DNA from: Bacillus_BD sp963787345
Lineage (GTDB): Bacteria > Bacillota > Bacilli > Bacillales > Cytobacillaceae
Length of the DNA: 64,000 nt
Direction: 5' to 3'
Assembly: GCA_963787345.1 (NCBI GenBank)
Contig: CAWBCW010000015.1
Span: forward strand, 1 to 64,000
Each line of letters starts with the position of its first letter. Within the stretch, counting starts at the first letter, position 1. A model generated the notes under the pieces. That model saw only the letters and a program-made list of their open reading frames with translations. It was not told the DNA's origin and did no database searches. Below, piece by piece: positions 25,958 through 34,795 of this stretch. A program made the translations under genes and the position numbers.

Positions 25958-26965
25958 TCACTTCTCTCCTGCTAAGCTGGCTTTCATTTCTTCTACTGAC
26001 TCTACTTCAAAGCCTAAATCACGTAACATTTTTTGATCATCCGTTTCATCTTGTCCGTCCGTTGTTAAGTAGTCACCAACGAAAATTGAATTAGCTGCAT
26101 ATAGTGCTAGTGGTTGTAATGAACCTAGATTGACTTCCCGTCCACCTGAAACGCGAATTTCCTTCGTTGGATTGATAAAACGGAACAGGGCTAATACTTT
26201 CAAACAATAAAGTGGATTTAATTCTTTTACTCCTTGCATCGGTGTACCATCTATCGCATGCAGGAAATTAACCGGAATGGAATCGGCATCAAGTGCTCTT
26301 AAACTATTCGCCATATCAACTACGTCCTGCCTTGTTTCTCTCATTCCGACAATGACACCTGAACATGGAGACATCCCAGCTTCTTTTACCGTTTCTACTG
26401 TACCGACACGATCATCATATGTATGGGAAGTGGTGATGTTTTCATGATTGCTCGCTGAGGTATTGATATTATGATTGTAGCGATCTACCCCAACTTCTTT
26501 TAGTCGCTTTGCTTGTTCTGGCTTTAAAATCCCTAGACAGGCACAAACTTTTAATCCATAAGTGTCCTTTATTTCTTTTACAGCTTCTACTACATGATCG
26601 ACTTCTTTATTAGAGGGGCCTCTACCACTGGCAACAATACAATACGTTCCAACATTTAATTCATAAGCACGCTTTGCTCCTTCGAGAATCGTATCTTTAT
26701 CTACCATTCTGTAAGAATCAATCGGTGCTGTTGAAATAGAAGATTGCGAGCAATAGCCACAGTTTTCTGGACATAGCCCCGATTTTGTATTAATGATCAT
26801 ATTAAGCTTTACTTTTTTACCATAATAGTATTTTCTAATTTTAAAAGCCGCATGCATGAGCACTAGAACGTCATCATCTGGACATTCTAATATAGAAAGA
26901 GCCTCCTCATTTGTTAATTCCTTCCCCTCTAACACTCCATCAGCAAGTTCAATCCATTTATTCAT
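25958..26965 (-). CDS. bioB: Biotin synthase
   Basis: Radical SAM enzyme that inserts sulfur into dethiobiotin. The 335-aa protein has the 4Fe-4S motif CPENCGYCSQSS (about 65-76), then YRMVDKD and, later, SGGREVNLG (about 275), as in B. subtilis BioB, which has the same length. I place the start at the second ATG (26965) because GGAGG lies 7 bases upstream of it; the ATG at 26971 is too close. The gene stands alone, without bioWAFD, with its own promoter and BirA box. The missing bio genes must be elsewhere or absent, in which case dethiobiotin would be imported. Confidence 0.95.
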   Translation of the reverse strand: MNKWIELADGVLEGKELTNEEALSILECPDDDVLVLMHAAFKIRKYYYGKKVKLNMIINTKSGLCPENCGYCSQSSISTAPIDSYRMVDKDTILEGAKRAYELNVGTYCIVASGRGPSNKEVDHVVEAVKEIKDTYGLKVCACLGILKPEQAKRLKEVGVDRYNHNINTSASNHENITTSHTYDDRVGTVETVKEAGMSPCSGVIVGMRETRQDVVDMANSLRALDADSIPVNFLHAIDGTPMQGVKELNPLYCLKVLALFRFINPTKEIRVSGGREVNLGSLQPLALYAANSIFVGDYLTTDGQDETDDQKMLRDLGFEVESVEEMKASLAGEK

Positions 26966-27134
26966 GTTCATTCCTCCATTTGATTAATTTATAAGGTTAC
27001 ATACTGTGATCTTTTACCACTTTTTGATGCTTTCCTTCGTGATATCTCTAAGTTTTGGTGTACACGTTAAAACACTTTTAATAACTCTGGATATGTTTTT
27101 CCGCAGTTCAAACACTTATCACTTTACCGATCCA

Positions 27135-27164
27135 TTGTTAACCTTTTTATTTATCTAGTTTACA
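27135..27164 (-). promoter_or_regulatory. BirA (biotin) operator of bioB
   Basis: On the - strand: TGTAAAC-N15-GTTAACA, one mismatch to the B. subtilis BirA box. It lies just downstream of the -10 element, so bound BirA-biotinyl-AMP would block initiation. The bioB start is about 170 bases downstream, leaving a long leader with no recognised riboswitch. Confidence 0.8.
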
Positions 27165-27171
27165 TTTAGAC

Positions 27172-27199
27172 TATATAACTATTTAATTAATTCTGTCAA
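27172..27199 (-). promoter_or_regulatory. Sigma-A-type promoter of bioB
   Basis: TTGACA (27199-27194) and TATATA (27177-27172) with a 16-base spacer, directly in front of the BirA operator. Confidence 0.75.
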
Positions 27200-27249
27200 T
27201 ATTTTTTAAAAATTATATAACAATCTATAATAATTGGAGAATATGAAAA

Positions 27250-27686
27250 AGTGGAAGAATGATTAATATGAGCAACATTAGTCGCAAAATGGGGGTCCAA
27301 GGTCTCTCCCCTTATGTTGCCGCCAAACATGCCCTTGAAGGAAAGTTTGTCTCTCGAGGTTCAATCCTTTGAGATTGATGTCATCTTAATAGAGCCCAGC
27401 TCGTATTAGACCAATATTTAGAATGCGATGGATTCAATCGAACGTAAGGCTGATTCCGTGTATCATTCCTATATGACTTCTCTTTTAACGGTGATAAATT
27501 CAAGTAAAAATAACTATGGGGTTCCTATCGATGTACAAAATTAATTACGAAGATTGCTTCTCAAATGAAAAGACCTCGTTTTAGATACCCGGTAGGAGCT
27601 GGAGTGAAGAAAGCTGCTTGTAAAACATGTACTGCCATGGAGAATAATTGAAAAAGTGATGCTGCGAATGATCCTTAATCAAAATA
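27250..27686 (+). pseudogene. C-terminal half of an SDR gene, degenerate
   Basis: About 80% identical by eye to the second half of the SDR genes at 8968 and 12436 (from codon 120, region ATGAGCAACATTAG onward, to the stop). Several frameshifts and a stop are present. It begins within a few bases of the point where the N-terminal fragment at 30015-30297 ends, so the two may be halves of one former gene. Confidence 0.8.
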
Positions 27687-27757
27687 AAAATTGGGGTCAA
27701 ATCCCTACTGTGTTAACACGTTAATGTAGCGATGACCGTTATTATTCTACTAAAAAA

Positions 27758-27793
27758 GAGTAGCAAAACCATGATCTTGGTCTTTGCTACTCT
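27758..27793 (+). terminator. Terminator-like hairpin
   Basis: AGAGTAGCAAA / TTTGCTACTCT separated by 14 bases. Sits between two SDR fragments. Confidence 0.5.
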
Positions 27794-27800
27794 ATAGAAG

Positions 27801-27858
27801 TTATACTGCCATGGAGAATAATGAAAAGTGATGCTACGAATGATCCTTAATCGAAATC
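27801..27858 (+). pseudogene. Second 3'-end fragment of the SDR gene
   Basis: About 58 bases repeating the last codons of the SDR gene (TACTGCCATGGAGAATAAT to ATGATCCTTAATC), also present at about 27629-27681. A separate copy, not part of the fragment at 27250. Confidence 0.7.
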
Positions 27859-27869
27859 AGTTGTACACT

Positions 27870-28132
27870 AGTAGGGAAGGCTGAGAATCATGAGTAATGA
27901 ACGAAAGGTATCCCAAGAAATTAAGGAATACCCCCAGTTAAAAGAATCTTTAACCCTCATATAAAATTCCCAAATGAGACAATGAACCTCTCCCCCTTGT
28001 CTCGTTTTATTGCGAAATAAAAAAATTCCTTCACGATCGAGAAGGAATTTAAATAGGATTTTATGATCGAAGTTTCTCGAGCATCTTCCTGTAGTATCGT
28101 TTGAATGATTGTATTTCCAGTAGGCCCTAATC
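27870..28132. other. Short gap with terminator downstream of desR
   Basis: An open stretch of 24 codons from ATG 27891 (MSNERKVSQEIKEYPQLKES) ends in a stop and may be a gene remnant. The hairpin AAATTCCTTC/GAAGGAATTT at 28023-28050 is a terminator candidate for the leftward des-desR transcript. Confidence 0.45.
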
Positions 28133-28678
28133 TTATCCAGCCCGTAACTTCATTTTGCCGATAATCGTTGAAAAATAGTTTTTAACCGATCTCATTATTT
28201 TCCTAGGAGGCTTAGCTGTTTTATGGTCCATAAAAGCGTCGGCCAACCGTTCTGTTCTCTGTTCGTCGAGAACTATTGGATCATCATCTATTAATTCAGT
28301 TGAATAAAATTTCTGTCCATCCATAATGCTTCGAATGCAGTAAACTAACTCTTTACTTGGGTTATCCTTCAATAAATAACCTCTTACGCCCGCTTTGATT
28401 GCGCGTTCAAAATAACCCGTTCTTGCAAAGGTTGTTAATATAATAACCTTGCATCCTGTTGACATTAAAGCCTGTGCAGCGTCAAGTCCGTTCATTTCGG
28501 GCATTTCAATATCCATTATACAAACATCAGGCTGTAATTCATGTACTAGTTCAAGAGCTTCTTCCCCATTTCTGGCTTGCCCCACCACTTCCATATCCTC
28601 TTCCAAATTAAGAAGGGAACTGATGACCCCTAGAAGCATCTCTTGATCTTCGGCAATGACAATAGTAATCATTTCCAT
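28133..28678 (-). pseudogene. desR: DesR-like response regulator with degenerate DNA-binding domain
   Basis: 181 aa. The receiver domain is intact: acidic pocket ED, phosphoacceptor Asp in CIMDIEMPEMNG (about residue 54), TTF and K in LLKDNP. DesR activates the desaturase gene in the cold. The C-terminal LuxR-type HTH is damaged: after KFYSTELIDDDP the expected recognition region reads KTAKPPRKIMRSVKNYFSTI, the scaffold helices are not recognisable, and the frame ends early at RAG, with a +1 frame continuing LDKIRAYWK. B. subtilis DesR has 199 aa. No desK kinase lies between des and this gene. I read it as a probable pseudogene; the receiver may still be made. Confidence 0.65.
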
Positions 28679-28754
28679 TCTCTCCTTTTTTTGGAAGCAG
28701 TTTCTATATAGAAACTCCCCATATTTAACGGGGAGTTAATCGCAAACGAGAACA

Positions 28755-29786
28755 TTACAATTCAGGTTTTACCTTAACCGCAACTCTTTTTTCCGCCAAT
28801 GTTTTCACATCTTTAAAGCTGACAAAATTCTTATTTTTCTCATCCCATAAACGGAAACGAAGGGACTTTAAACTTGTCGCAAGTGTAATCGTTGGCACGT
28901 TTCGTAAGGGCGGTGTCGTGTTATGTGCTTCTTCTAATTTATAATTAGGAACTCTCGGACTTAAATGATGAACATGGTGAAAACCAATATTCCCTGTTAA
29001 AAATTGGAAGACTTTTGGAAGCTTATAGAAAGAACTTCCTTCTACAGCTGCTTTCACATACTCCCATTCTTTATCTTCTTCGAAATAAGAATCTTCAAAC
29101 GTATGCTGTACATAGAATAACCAAATGCCTGCTGAACCTGCTAGCATGAAAATCGATCCGTGGATAAGAAGAAATGCCTGCCAGCCTACTGCAAGGCAAA
29201 GCAATCCGCTCAAAGCAACAATAAGAATGTTTGTTAAATACGTATTCATACGTTCCTTCTTTTTAGCTTCTTTACGGTTAAATCGATTGTTAAGTGCAAA
29301 TTGATAAATCGGCCCTAACCCAAACATCACAAGTGGATTACGGTAAAAACGATATCCTAAACGAAGCCCAAGCGGTGCTGCTTTATATTCCTCTACTGTA
29401 AGCGTCCAAATATCACCAGTACCACGCTTATCTAAGTTTCCACTTGTCGCGTGATGAATCGCATGTTCATTTCCCCATCGATCAAAAGGAAATAATGTTA
29501 AAACACCCATAGCGGTTCCAACAATTCGGTTAGCACGTCGGCTTTTGAAGAATGAATTGTGCGTGCAATCATGAAAAATGATAAAAATTCTAACTAAGAA
29601 TCCAGCAGCCATCACAATTGGTACTAACGCTAACCAATAGGAAACGGAGAGGCTTATATAAGCCACGAACCATAATGCTATAAATGGCACAACGGTGTTG
29701 ATGATCTGCCATACACTTTCATTTGTAGTTGATTTTTCAAATGGAGCAATTTGTTTTTTCAATGTTTTCGTATTTTGTAAGGTCAT
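28755..29786 (-). CDS. des: Delta-5 acyl-lipid desaturase Des
   Basis: Membrane di-iron fatty-acid desaturase that introduces a double bond into phospholipid acyl chains to restore fluidity at low temperature. The 343-aa protein has the three histidine boxes: HDCTH (about 73-77), HAIHH (about 109-113) and HHVHH (about 273-277), and four or more membrane helices. Length and sequence follow B. subtilis Des. GGAAGGG precedes the ATG. In B. subtilis the order is des-desK-desR; here desK is missing and desR is degenerate, 76 bases downstream. Two palindromic operators lie upstream. Confidence 0.95.
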   Translation of the reverse strand: MTLQNTKTLKKQIAPFEKSTTNESVWQIINTVVPFIALWFVAYISLSVSYWLALVPIVMAAGFLVRIFIIFHDCTHNSFFKSRRANRIVGTAMGVLTLFPFDRWGNEHAIHHATSGNLDKRGTGDIWTLTVEEYKAAPLGLRLGYRFYRNPLVMFGLGPIYQFALNNRFNRKEAKKKERMNTYLTNILIVALSGLLCLAVGWQAFLLIHGSIFMLAGSAGIWLFYVQHTFEDSYFEEDKEWEYVKAAVEGSSFYKLPKVFQFLTGNIGFHHVHHLSPRVPNYKLEEAHNTTPPLRNVPTITLATSLKSLRFRLWDEKNKNFVSFKDVKTLAEKRVAVKVKPEL

Positions 29787-29859
29787 AATTTGAATTCCCT
29801 TCCTGTTTTATCGTAATTCCAATAATAAAGGAAAAGAATCCAACATGTTAGTAGCAAGC

Positions 29860-29904
29860 GTCATATACATAGTATGACAAATGTCATATACAAGCTATAT
29901 GACA
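29860..29904 (-). promoter_or_regulatory. Tandem palindromic operators of des (putative DesR sites)
   Basis: Two near-perfect palindromes, GTCATATACATAGTATGAC (29860-29878) and TGTCATATACAAGCTATATGACA without its middle conservation (29882-29904), 24 bases centre to centre, about 85 bases upstream of des. They match the GTCAT...ATGAC form of DesR-P sites known in B. subtilis. Confidence 0.75.
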
Positions 29905-30014
29905 TAGTGGGGACGTAGGTTCCGTTACATCAAAAGCAATTTATTTTTTTGAAACACGGGGACAATGTTCATATTCTGTTAAAATAAAGCTAAAATTGAT
30001 GGTTTGAAGAGATC

Positions 30015-30297
30015 ATGAAGAAAAAATGGCAATTGTTACAGGGGCTTCGAGTAGTTTGGCCTATTAACGGTGATTGAATGAGAAAAAAGCGGATTCCATG
30101 CGCTTGATATGACATCTAAGGAGTCGATTGACGTGTTCAAGGAGGATTTTCTCCAATATGTATTGGTCAATAATGAGGATTAGCAATTGATGGATTTCAT
30201 GAGGAACTTTCAGTTGAGGATTACCCATCCCAATTTGAGACGATTTTTTTGGCGTGATTGCCGTTACACAGGCAATTCTTCTGTTGATGCGTGCACA
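30015..30297 (+). pseudogene. N-terminal half of an SDR gene, degenerate
   Basis: Matches the first 118 codons of the SDR genes (start ATGAAGAAAAAA, TGASS for TGSSS, VDDY region, end GATGCGTGCACA) with several deletions and frameshifts. The remaining half of an SDR gene appears at 27250. Confidence 0.8.
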
Positions 30298-30299
30298 AA

Positions 30300-30334
30300 A
30301 AAATTGTTTAGTTACCGTTCGATACTGACATTTC
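30300..30334. pseudogene. Fragment of the two-helix membrane-protein gene
   Basis: About 30 bases (TTAGTTACCGTTCGATACTG) resemble 13528-13560 of the membrane-protein pseudogene, in the same orientation relative to the SDR. Short, so uncertain. Confidence 0.4.
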
Positions 30335-30715
30335 ATTTTGGTGAAAAACCTACTATCCTTAGCCTTATTGTCATTTTTGGTGTCACTATTTTCTCTATTC
30401 CCCCACACCACCTTAGCTTTACCCCTTTTCTTAATCGTTCTCGTGATATAGGGGATGATGAGTTGGACTATCGCACCTCCAAGGCAAAGCTACCTCATGG
30501 TCATATCACCAGAAACAGCAAATATTCAAATCAGCCTAAATAATTCGTCCGTCCATTTTGGCATTGCATTCGGTTCTTTGTTAAGTAGTGTCGCCATTGA
30601 ACGCTCATCAGTTGAAATGAACTCCACTGTGGACGGGTTGTTCGTGATTGCCGCTCTTTGTACGGGCTTGATTTCAATGGCAAAAAGAAGAAAAAGAGCA
30701 CTAATTAAGATTTGA
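30335..30715 (+). pseudogene. 3' third of the DHA1 MFS gene, degenerate
   Basis: About 380 bases closely matching 19100-19480 of the intact MFS gene (GEKPTILSLIVIFG, then after a frameshift IAPPRQSYL and the ending KRRKRALIKI). The SDR - membrane protein - MFS order equals that of the 12.4-19.5 kb region, suggesting an old segmental duplication with internal deletions. Confidence 0.85.
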
Positions 30716-30766
30716 AACGAAGTATAAAAGAGGGTCAGAGCCCATATCTGAATTCTAACCCTCATT

Positions 30767-32029
30767 TTACACTTTCATAATGGTAAAAAACTTTGTTAAA
30801 AGCCAAGGCCCTTGTGTAAATCCAAGTGTTAATTGCCAAGCACCTAGGCCATGTAACCCATATTCATGAATGAGCAACATTTTAGCTCCTATGCTTCTTA
30901 CATCTTCAAACCATACTTCATGTGTTCTACCTTGTTGATCTACATAATGAAAAAACGGAGACTCAAATTCAGTTGAATACTGAATAGGTGATTGGTATCT
31001 CATAGCCGTTTCAACAGAAACTTTATTGGAAATGGCCGGTGCTATACTCCCCGAAGTGAAAGGAAGGGTCCAATCATACCCATATAAAGGCATACCTATC
31101 GTAATTTTCCTTGCAGGCACATTCTGTAACGCAAATTCTATTGTTCTTCTTACCTCCGTAATCGGAGCCACAGGCCCTGGTGGACTACCCCCATGGTGCC
31201 AGTCATACGCCATAATAAACATAAAGTCTACTACTGAACCGATTCCTCCATAATCATATCCCCTTAGCCAAGGGATGTCTTCGCTTGTTTTAGCTGGAAC
31301 AGCAACGGTTACGGTCCGCCCTAGTGGTCGTATACGATCGGCCAATTCACGGAGAAAACCTGTATAAAGGTCTCGGTCTTCCTCCAGAAGACGCTCAAAA
31401 TCGATATTTACTCCCCCATATCCCCGATTGGTCATTAAAAAGGAAATGTTATTCACAAGGTTCGTCCTTGCAGTTGGATTATTTAACACTTGATGAGCAA
31501 GTTCAGGGCTAAACCCCTGAGGTGTCAGATTGGTAATGGTTGCAAGAGGCCGTACCCGGAAACCCCACGTTGTTTCAATCGCCGTTAAATCATTTAACGT
31601 GTTAGCGAGATCCCCATTACTAGCAATGTTATAAGAGAACATAGAAATGAAGGTACTATACGGGGCAAAATCACTGATTAAAGCCCGATCTAATTCCGAG
31701 CTTCGATTCACGTAGAAACTTAGTGTCGATGCGTAATAATTAGAGATAGTAGGAATTGTAAGCCTCATCCCTGGTTGTAAGGCATTTGGATTTACAGTGG
31801 GATTAGCGTTTGCAAGTTGCTCTATAGTGAGGAAAGATTTCCTGGATATCGAAGTAAAGGTATCTCCTGGTTGAACAATATACGTATATAGTGGAATTAA
31901 TAGGGCTTGACCTGGAACAATATTGGTTTGATCAAGACCGTTCACAAGGCGGATCTGATCGATTGAAATCCCGTATTGATTACTGATCGTAAATAAAGAA
32001 TCACCCGCTTGAACCTCATGATAAAACAT
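30767..32029 (-). CDS. LysM-GH18 spore cortex-lytic enzyme (SleL/YaaH-like)
   Basis: 420-aa peptidoglycan hydrolase of the spore. Two LysM repeats at the N terminus (YHEVQAGDSLFTISNQYG and YIVQPGDTFTSISRKSF, each about 45 residues) bind cortex. The rest is a glycoside hydrolase 18 barrel with the catalytic strand GGVNIDFERL (about residue 200; Glu is the proton donor) and MAYDWHHGGSPP (about 268). B. subtilis YaaH and B. cereus/anthracis SleL have this layout and length; they act as N-acetylglucosaminidase or epimerase during germination. ATG 32029 is chosen because GAGGTG lies 6 bases upstream; the GTG nine bases earlier is part of that site. Confidence 0.92.
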   Translation of the reverse strand: MFYHEVQAGDSLFTISNQYGISIDQIRLVNGLDQTNIVPGQALLIPLYTYIVQPGDTFTSISRKSFLTIEQLANANPTVNPNALQPGMRLTIPTISNYYASTLSFYVNRSSELDRALISDFAPYSTFISMFSYNIASNGDLANTLNDLTAIETTWGFRVRPLATITNLTPQGFSPELAHQVLNNPTARTNLVNNISFLMTNRGYGGVNIDFERLLEEDRDLYTGFLRELADRIRPLGRTVTVAVPAKTSEDIPWLRGYDYGGIGSVVDFMFIMAYDWHHGGSPPGPVAPITEVRRTIEFALQNVPARKITIGMPLYGYDWTLPFTSGSIAPAISNKVSVETAMRYQSPIQYSTEFESPFFHYVDQQGRTHEVWFEDVRSIGAKMLLIHEYGLHGLGAWQLTLGFTQGPWLLTKFFTIMKV

Positions 32030-32517
32030 CCCTGTCACCTCATTTAATTAATTCAAAATATGTTTACTATGACTGTCTATACAAGCTTGAACCAATAAAC
32101 GATAAATTCCATTTATTATATGAACCATGGTGATTTGTAGAACTCTACATTCATTTAAACTGAATTAGCCCCTGCATGATGTTAAGTACACTCCATGGCT
32201 TTTTGAAAGATTCCTGAACATTAGCCAAAAAACACACTTTAAATGGTGAAAATAGTAATATTGTTAAAAGTTTGAAACATAAGACTCCTCTGTGTTAAAA
32301 AATTCAAATTCTCATGTTAGATCTATTAAATCATGTTAGACACTTGCAAGGATATCGTGGGAATTGGAAACCTTTCGTGATCAGTCCCCTACCGTTTTAA
32401 TATTTATCACAATAGAGATGCGGAAGTAAACAAAAAATTCCCCTACAAGAAGGCTTTTTAATGGCTACTCTATAGAGGAATTTTGCTATTCTTATGCCTT
32501 CTCACTGAATCTTCCTC
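32030..32517. other. Intergenic region with putP terminator
   Basis: AT-rich, no gene. The hairpin AAAATTCCCCTA/ TAGAGGAATTTT at about 32433-32484 would end the leftward putP transcript. Confidence 0.55.
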
Positions 32518-33999
32518 TTATTTAAGCTCAGCTTTCAATGTTGCCTTCATTTCATCAAACTCTGTATCGACCTCTGTTGAAGGTTTAGCTGTTAGGATAC
32601 TGACAACGATGATGGCTGCGAATGATAAGATGAAGCCAGGAATCATTTCATACATAAGCCCTTTAAGAGCTTCATTACTGATCCAAATAATAACCGTGAC
32701 TGCACCGACAATGATTCCTGCAAGTGCACCCCAGACGTTCATACGTTTCCAATACAAGCTTAATAGAATGGCTGGACCAAACGCTGAACCAAATCCTGCC
32801 CATGCGTACCCAACTAAATTTAGAATCGTATTATTTGGAGTTAAGGATAAAAGAATCGCTACGATTGAAACAAGCAGTACCGCTAAACGACCGATTCGAA
32901 CAAGTAGTTTATCCGATGCATCTCGCTTAAAGAATGATTTATAAATATCTTCTGTTAATGCACTAGATGTAACGAGAAGTTGCGAGGAAATCGTACTCAT
33001 AATCGCCGCTAAAATCGCTGATAGCAAAAATCCAGTAATAAGCGGATGGAATAATACATTTGAGAACATAATAAAAACAGTTTCAGGATCCTCAAGTGTC
33101 ACTCCTCTTTGATTGACGTATGAGATTCCAACAAGACCTACACACATGGCACCAAGGATCGAAATAATCATCCAACTCATCCCAATTCGACGTGCAGGCT
33201 TTAGCTCTTTTACTGAAGTAATGGCCATAAAACGAACGATGATATGTGGCTGCCCAAAATAACCCAAGCCCCACGCCAATAATGAGATAATCCCAATCAC
33301 CGTTGTCCCTTTAAAGAAATCGAGCAATGTAGGATCAATGTCACGAATCACATCGAAGGTAGGCTGGATCCCGCCTAAATCGGTAAAGGCAACAATGGGT
33401 ACCAATACAAGAGCTAAAAACATAATAATTCCTTGAACAAAATCCGTTAAACTAACGGCTAAAAATCCACCAAATAACGTATAAGCGACAACAACCCCAC
33501 CTGTGAGAAATAACCCTAGTTTATAATCTAAACCAAAGGCAGATTCAAAAAGTACGCCACCAGACACCATGCCTGCTGATGTATAAAGTGTAAAAAAGAT
33601 GATAATCACAATGGCTGAAACGAGTCGTAGTATTTTCGCATTTTCTTTAAAACGATTTTCGAAGAAGTCGGGGATCGTAATGGAATCGTTTGCTACTTTT
33701 GTATAAGTCCTTAATCGTGGTGCTACAAGGATATAGTTCAAATAAGCTCCTATACTTAAACCAACAGCTAGCCATATACTAGACATCCCTGTTACATACA
33801 TGGCTCCCGGTAAGCCCATAAGCATCCATCCACTCATATCTGACGCACCCGCTGAAAGAGCCGTTACAGCCGGTCCTAAACCGCGTCCACCTAACATATA
33901 CCCTTCAATACTATCTGTTGATTTCTTATAGGCGTAATACCCGATCAACAACATCCCAATAAAATAGATTGCTAAAGAAATATAAACTCCTATACCCAT
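32518..33999 (-). CDS. putP: Sodium/proline symporter (PutP/OpuE type)
   Basis: 493-aa, 13-helix sodium:solute symporter (SSS family) that imports proline with Na+. Family signs: YMLGGRGLGPAVTALSAGASD (split: YMLGGRGLGP, about 35; ALSAGASDMSGW, about 47), GQPHIIVRFMA (about 247) and the long conserved run AWAGFGSAFGPAILLSLYW (about 413). It aligns well by eye with both B. subtilis PutP and OpuE, so nutritional versus osmoprotective uptake cannot be decided. Single gene. Confidence 0.9.
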   Translation of the reverse strand: MGIGVYISLAIYFIGMLLIGYYAYKKSTDSIEGYMLGGRGLGPAVTALSAGASDMSGWMLMGLPGAMYVTGMSSIWLAVGLSIGAYLNYILVAPRLRTYTKVANDSITIPDFFENRFKENAKILRLVSAIVIIIFFTLYTSAGMVSGGVLFESAFGLDYKLGLFLTGGVVVAYTLFGGFLAVSLTDFVQGIIMFLALVLVPIVAFTDLGGIQPTFDVIRDIDPTLLDFFKGTTVIGIISLLAWGLGYFGQPHIIVRFMAITSVKELKPARRIGMSWMIISILGAMCVGLVGISYVNQRGVTLEDPETVFIMFSNVLFHPLITGFLLSAILAAIMSTISSQLLVTSSALTEDIYKSFFKRDASDKLLVRIGRLAVLLVSIVAILLSLTPNNTILNLVGYAWAGFGSAFGPAILLSLYWKRMNVWGALAGIIVGAVTVIIWISNEALKGLMYEMIPGFILSFAAIIVVSILTAKPSTEVDTEFDEMKATLKAELK

Positions 34000-34795
34000 C
34001 CTATCACTCCTTTAATTTTTTTGAATAACGTGCGGCAAGAATCCGTTAATCCCTCAGAAAAAATTTAATAATTACTTTCTCAAAGAAAAAGATGACGAAA
34101 ATAAATACTAAGTTGACTTGTACAGAAATCATAACAAAGATCATTTGCCGCTTATGGTTATTTAAGCTATCAAAATATTCAAAATAGTTCAAGGGCGTTT
34201 ACGTTTAATAGATTTGATAAAATAAGCTTAAATTCTCTTTAGATCAAGCTTTAGAGCTATTCGAAAAAAAGTTAAAGTTCTAATATTCAGTTAATTAGGA
34301 CAAGGGATTATAAGAACTTATAATGTAATGTTAAAGCAACTTGTTTCCCGGGCAACAGCTCTTAAAACCATTCACTAAAAAACAAGATTTTTAAAAATTA
34401 CAATGCTCTGCTTCTTTAGATCACCATTTTTTCCTTTAACTTATCAAACATATTTTGAAACATGAAATTTAGAGTTCTGTCCCTTCAGACCTATAGCTTA
34501 CAGCCTATTATCGGTCATAACTGGAGGTAAATTTGTGCCGACATTACCATCGTTTTTACTGTTTTTAGCAATTAATGATTTAAAAATTCCCTTTATAATA
34601 TTCACACATATTTTATTCATAAAAAATAAATCTTATCAAAACCTTCCGGAAACAAGGACATTATATGTGCAAGAATGAGTGGTTTTATTATACATTTATA
34701 ATAAATAAGCGTATAAAGAAGGAATAGGAATTTAATTTTTGCTTTCATATATAAATATCCATCTATTTGAAAACAATTTGAAAGGAGATGGAAGT
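34000..34795. other. Long intergenic region upstream of the PBP gene
   Basis: 800 bases, AT-rich, without a gene. Bases 34338-34435 resemble 37205-37295 downstream of the PBP gene, forming imperfect direct repeats around it. Confidence 0.5.
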
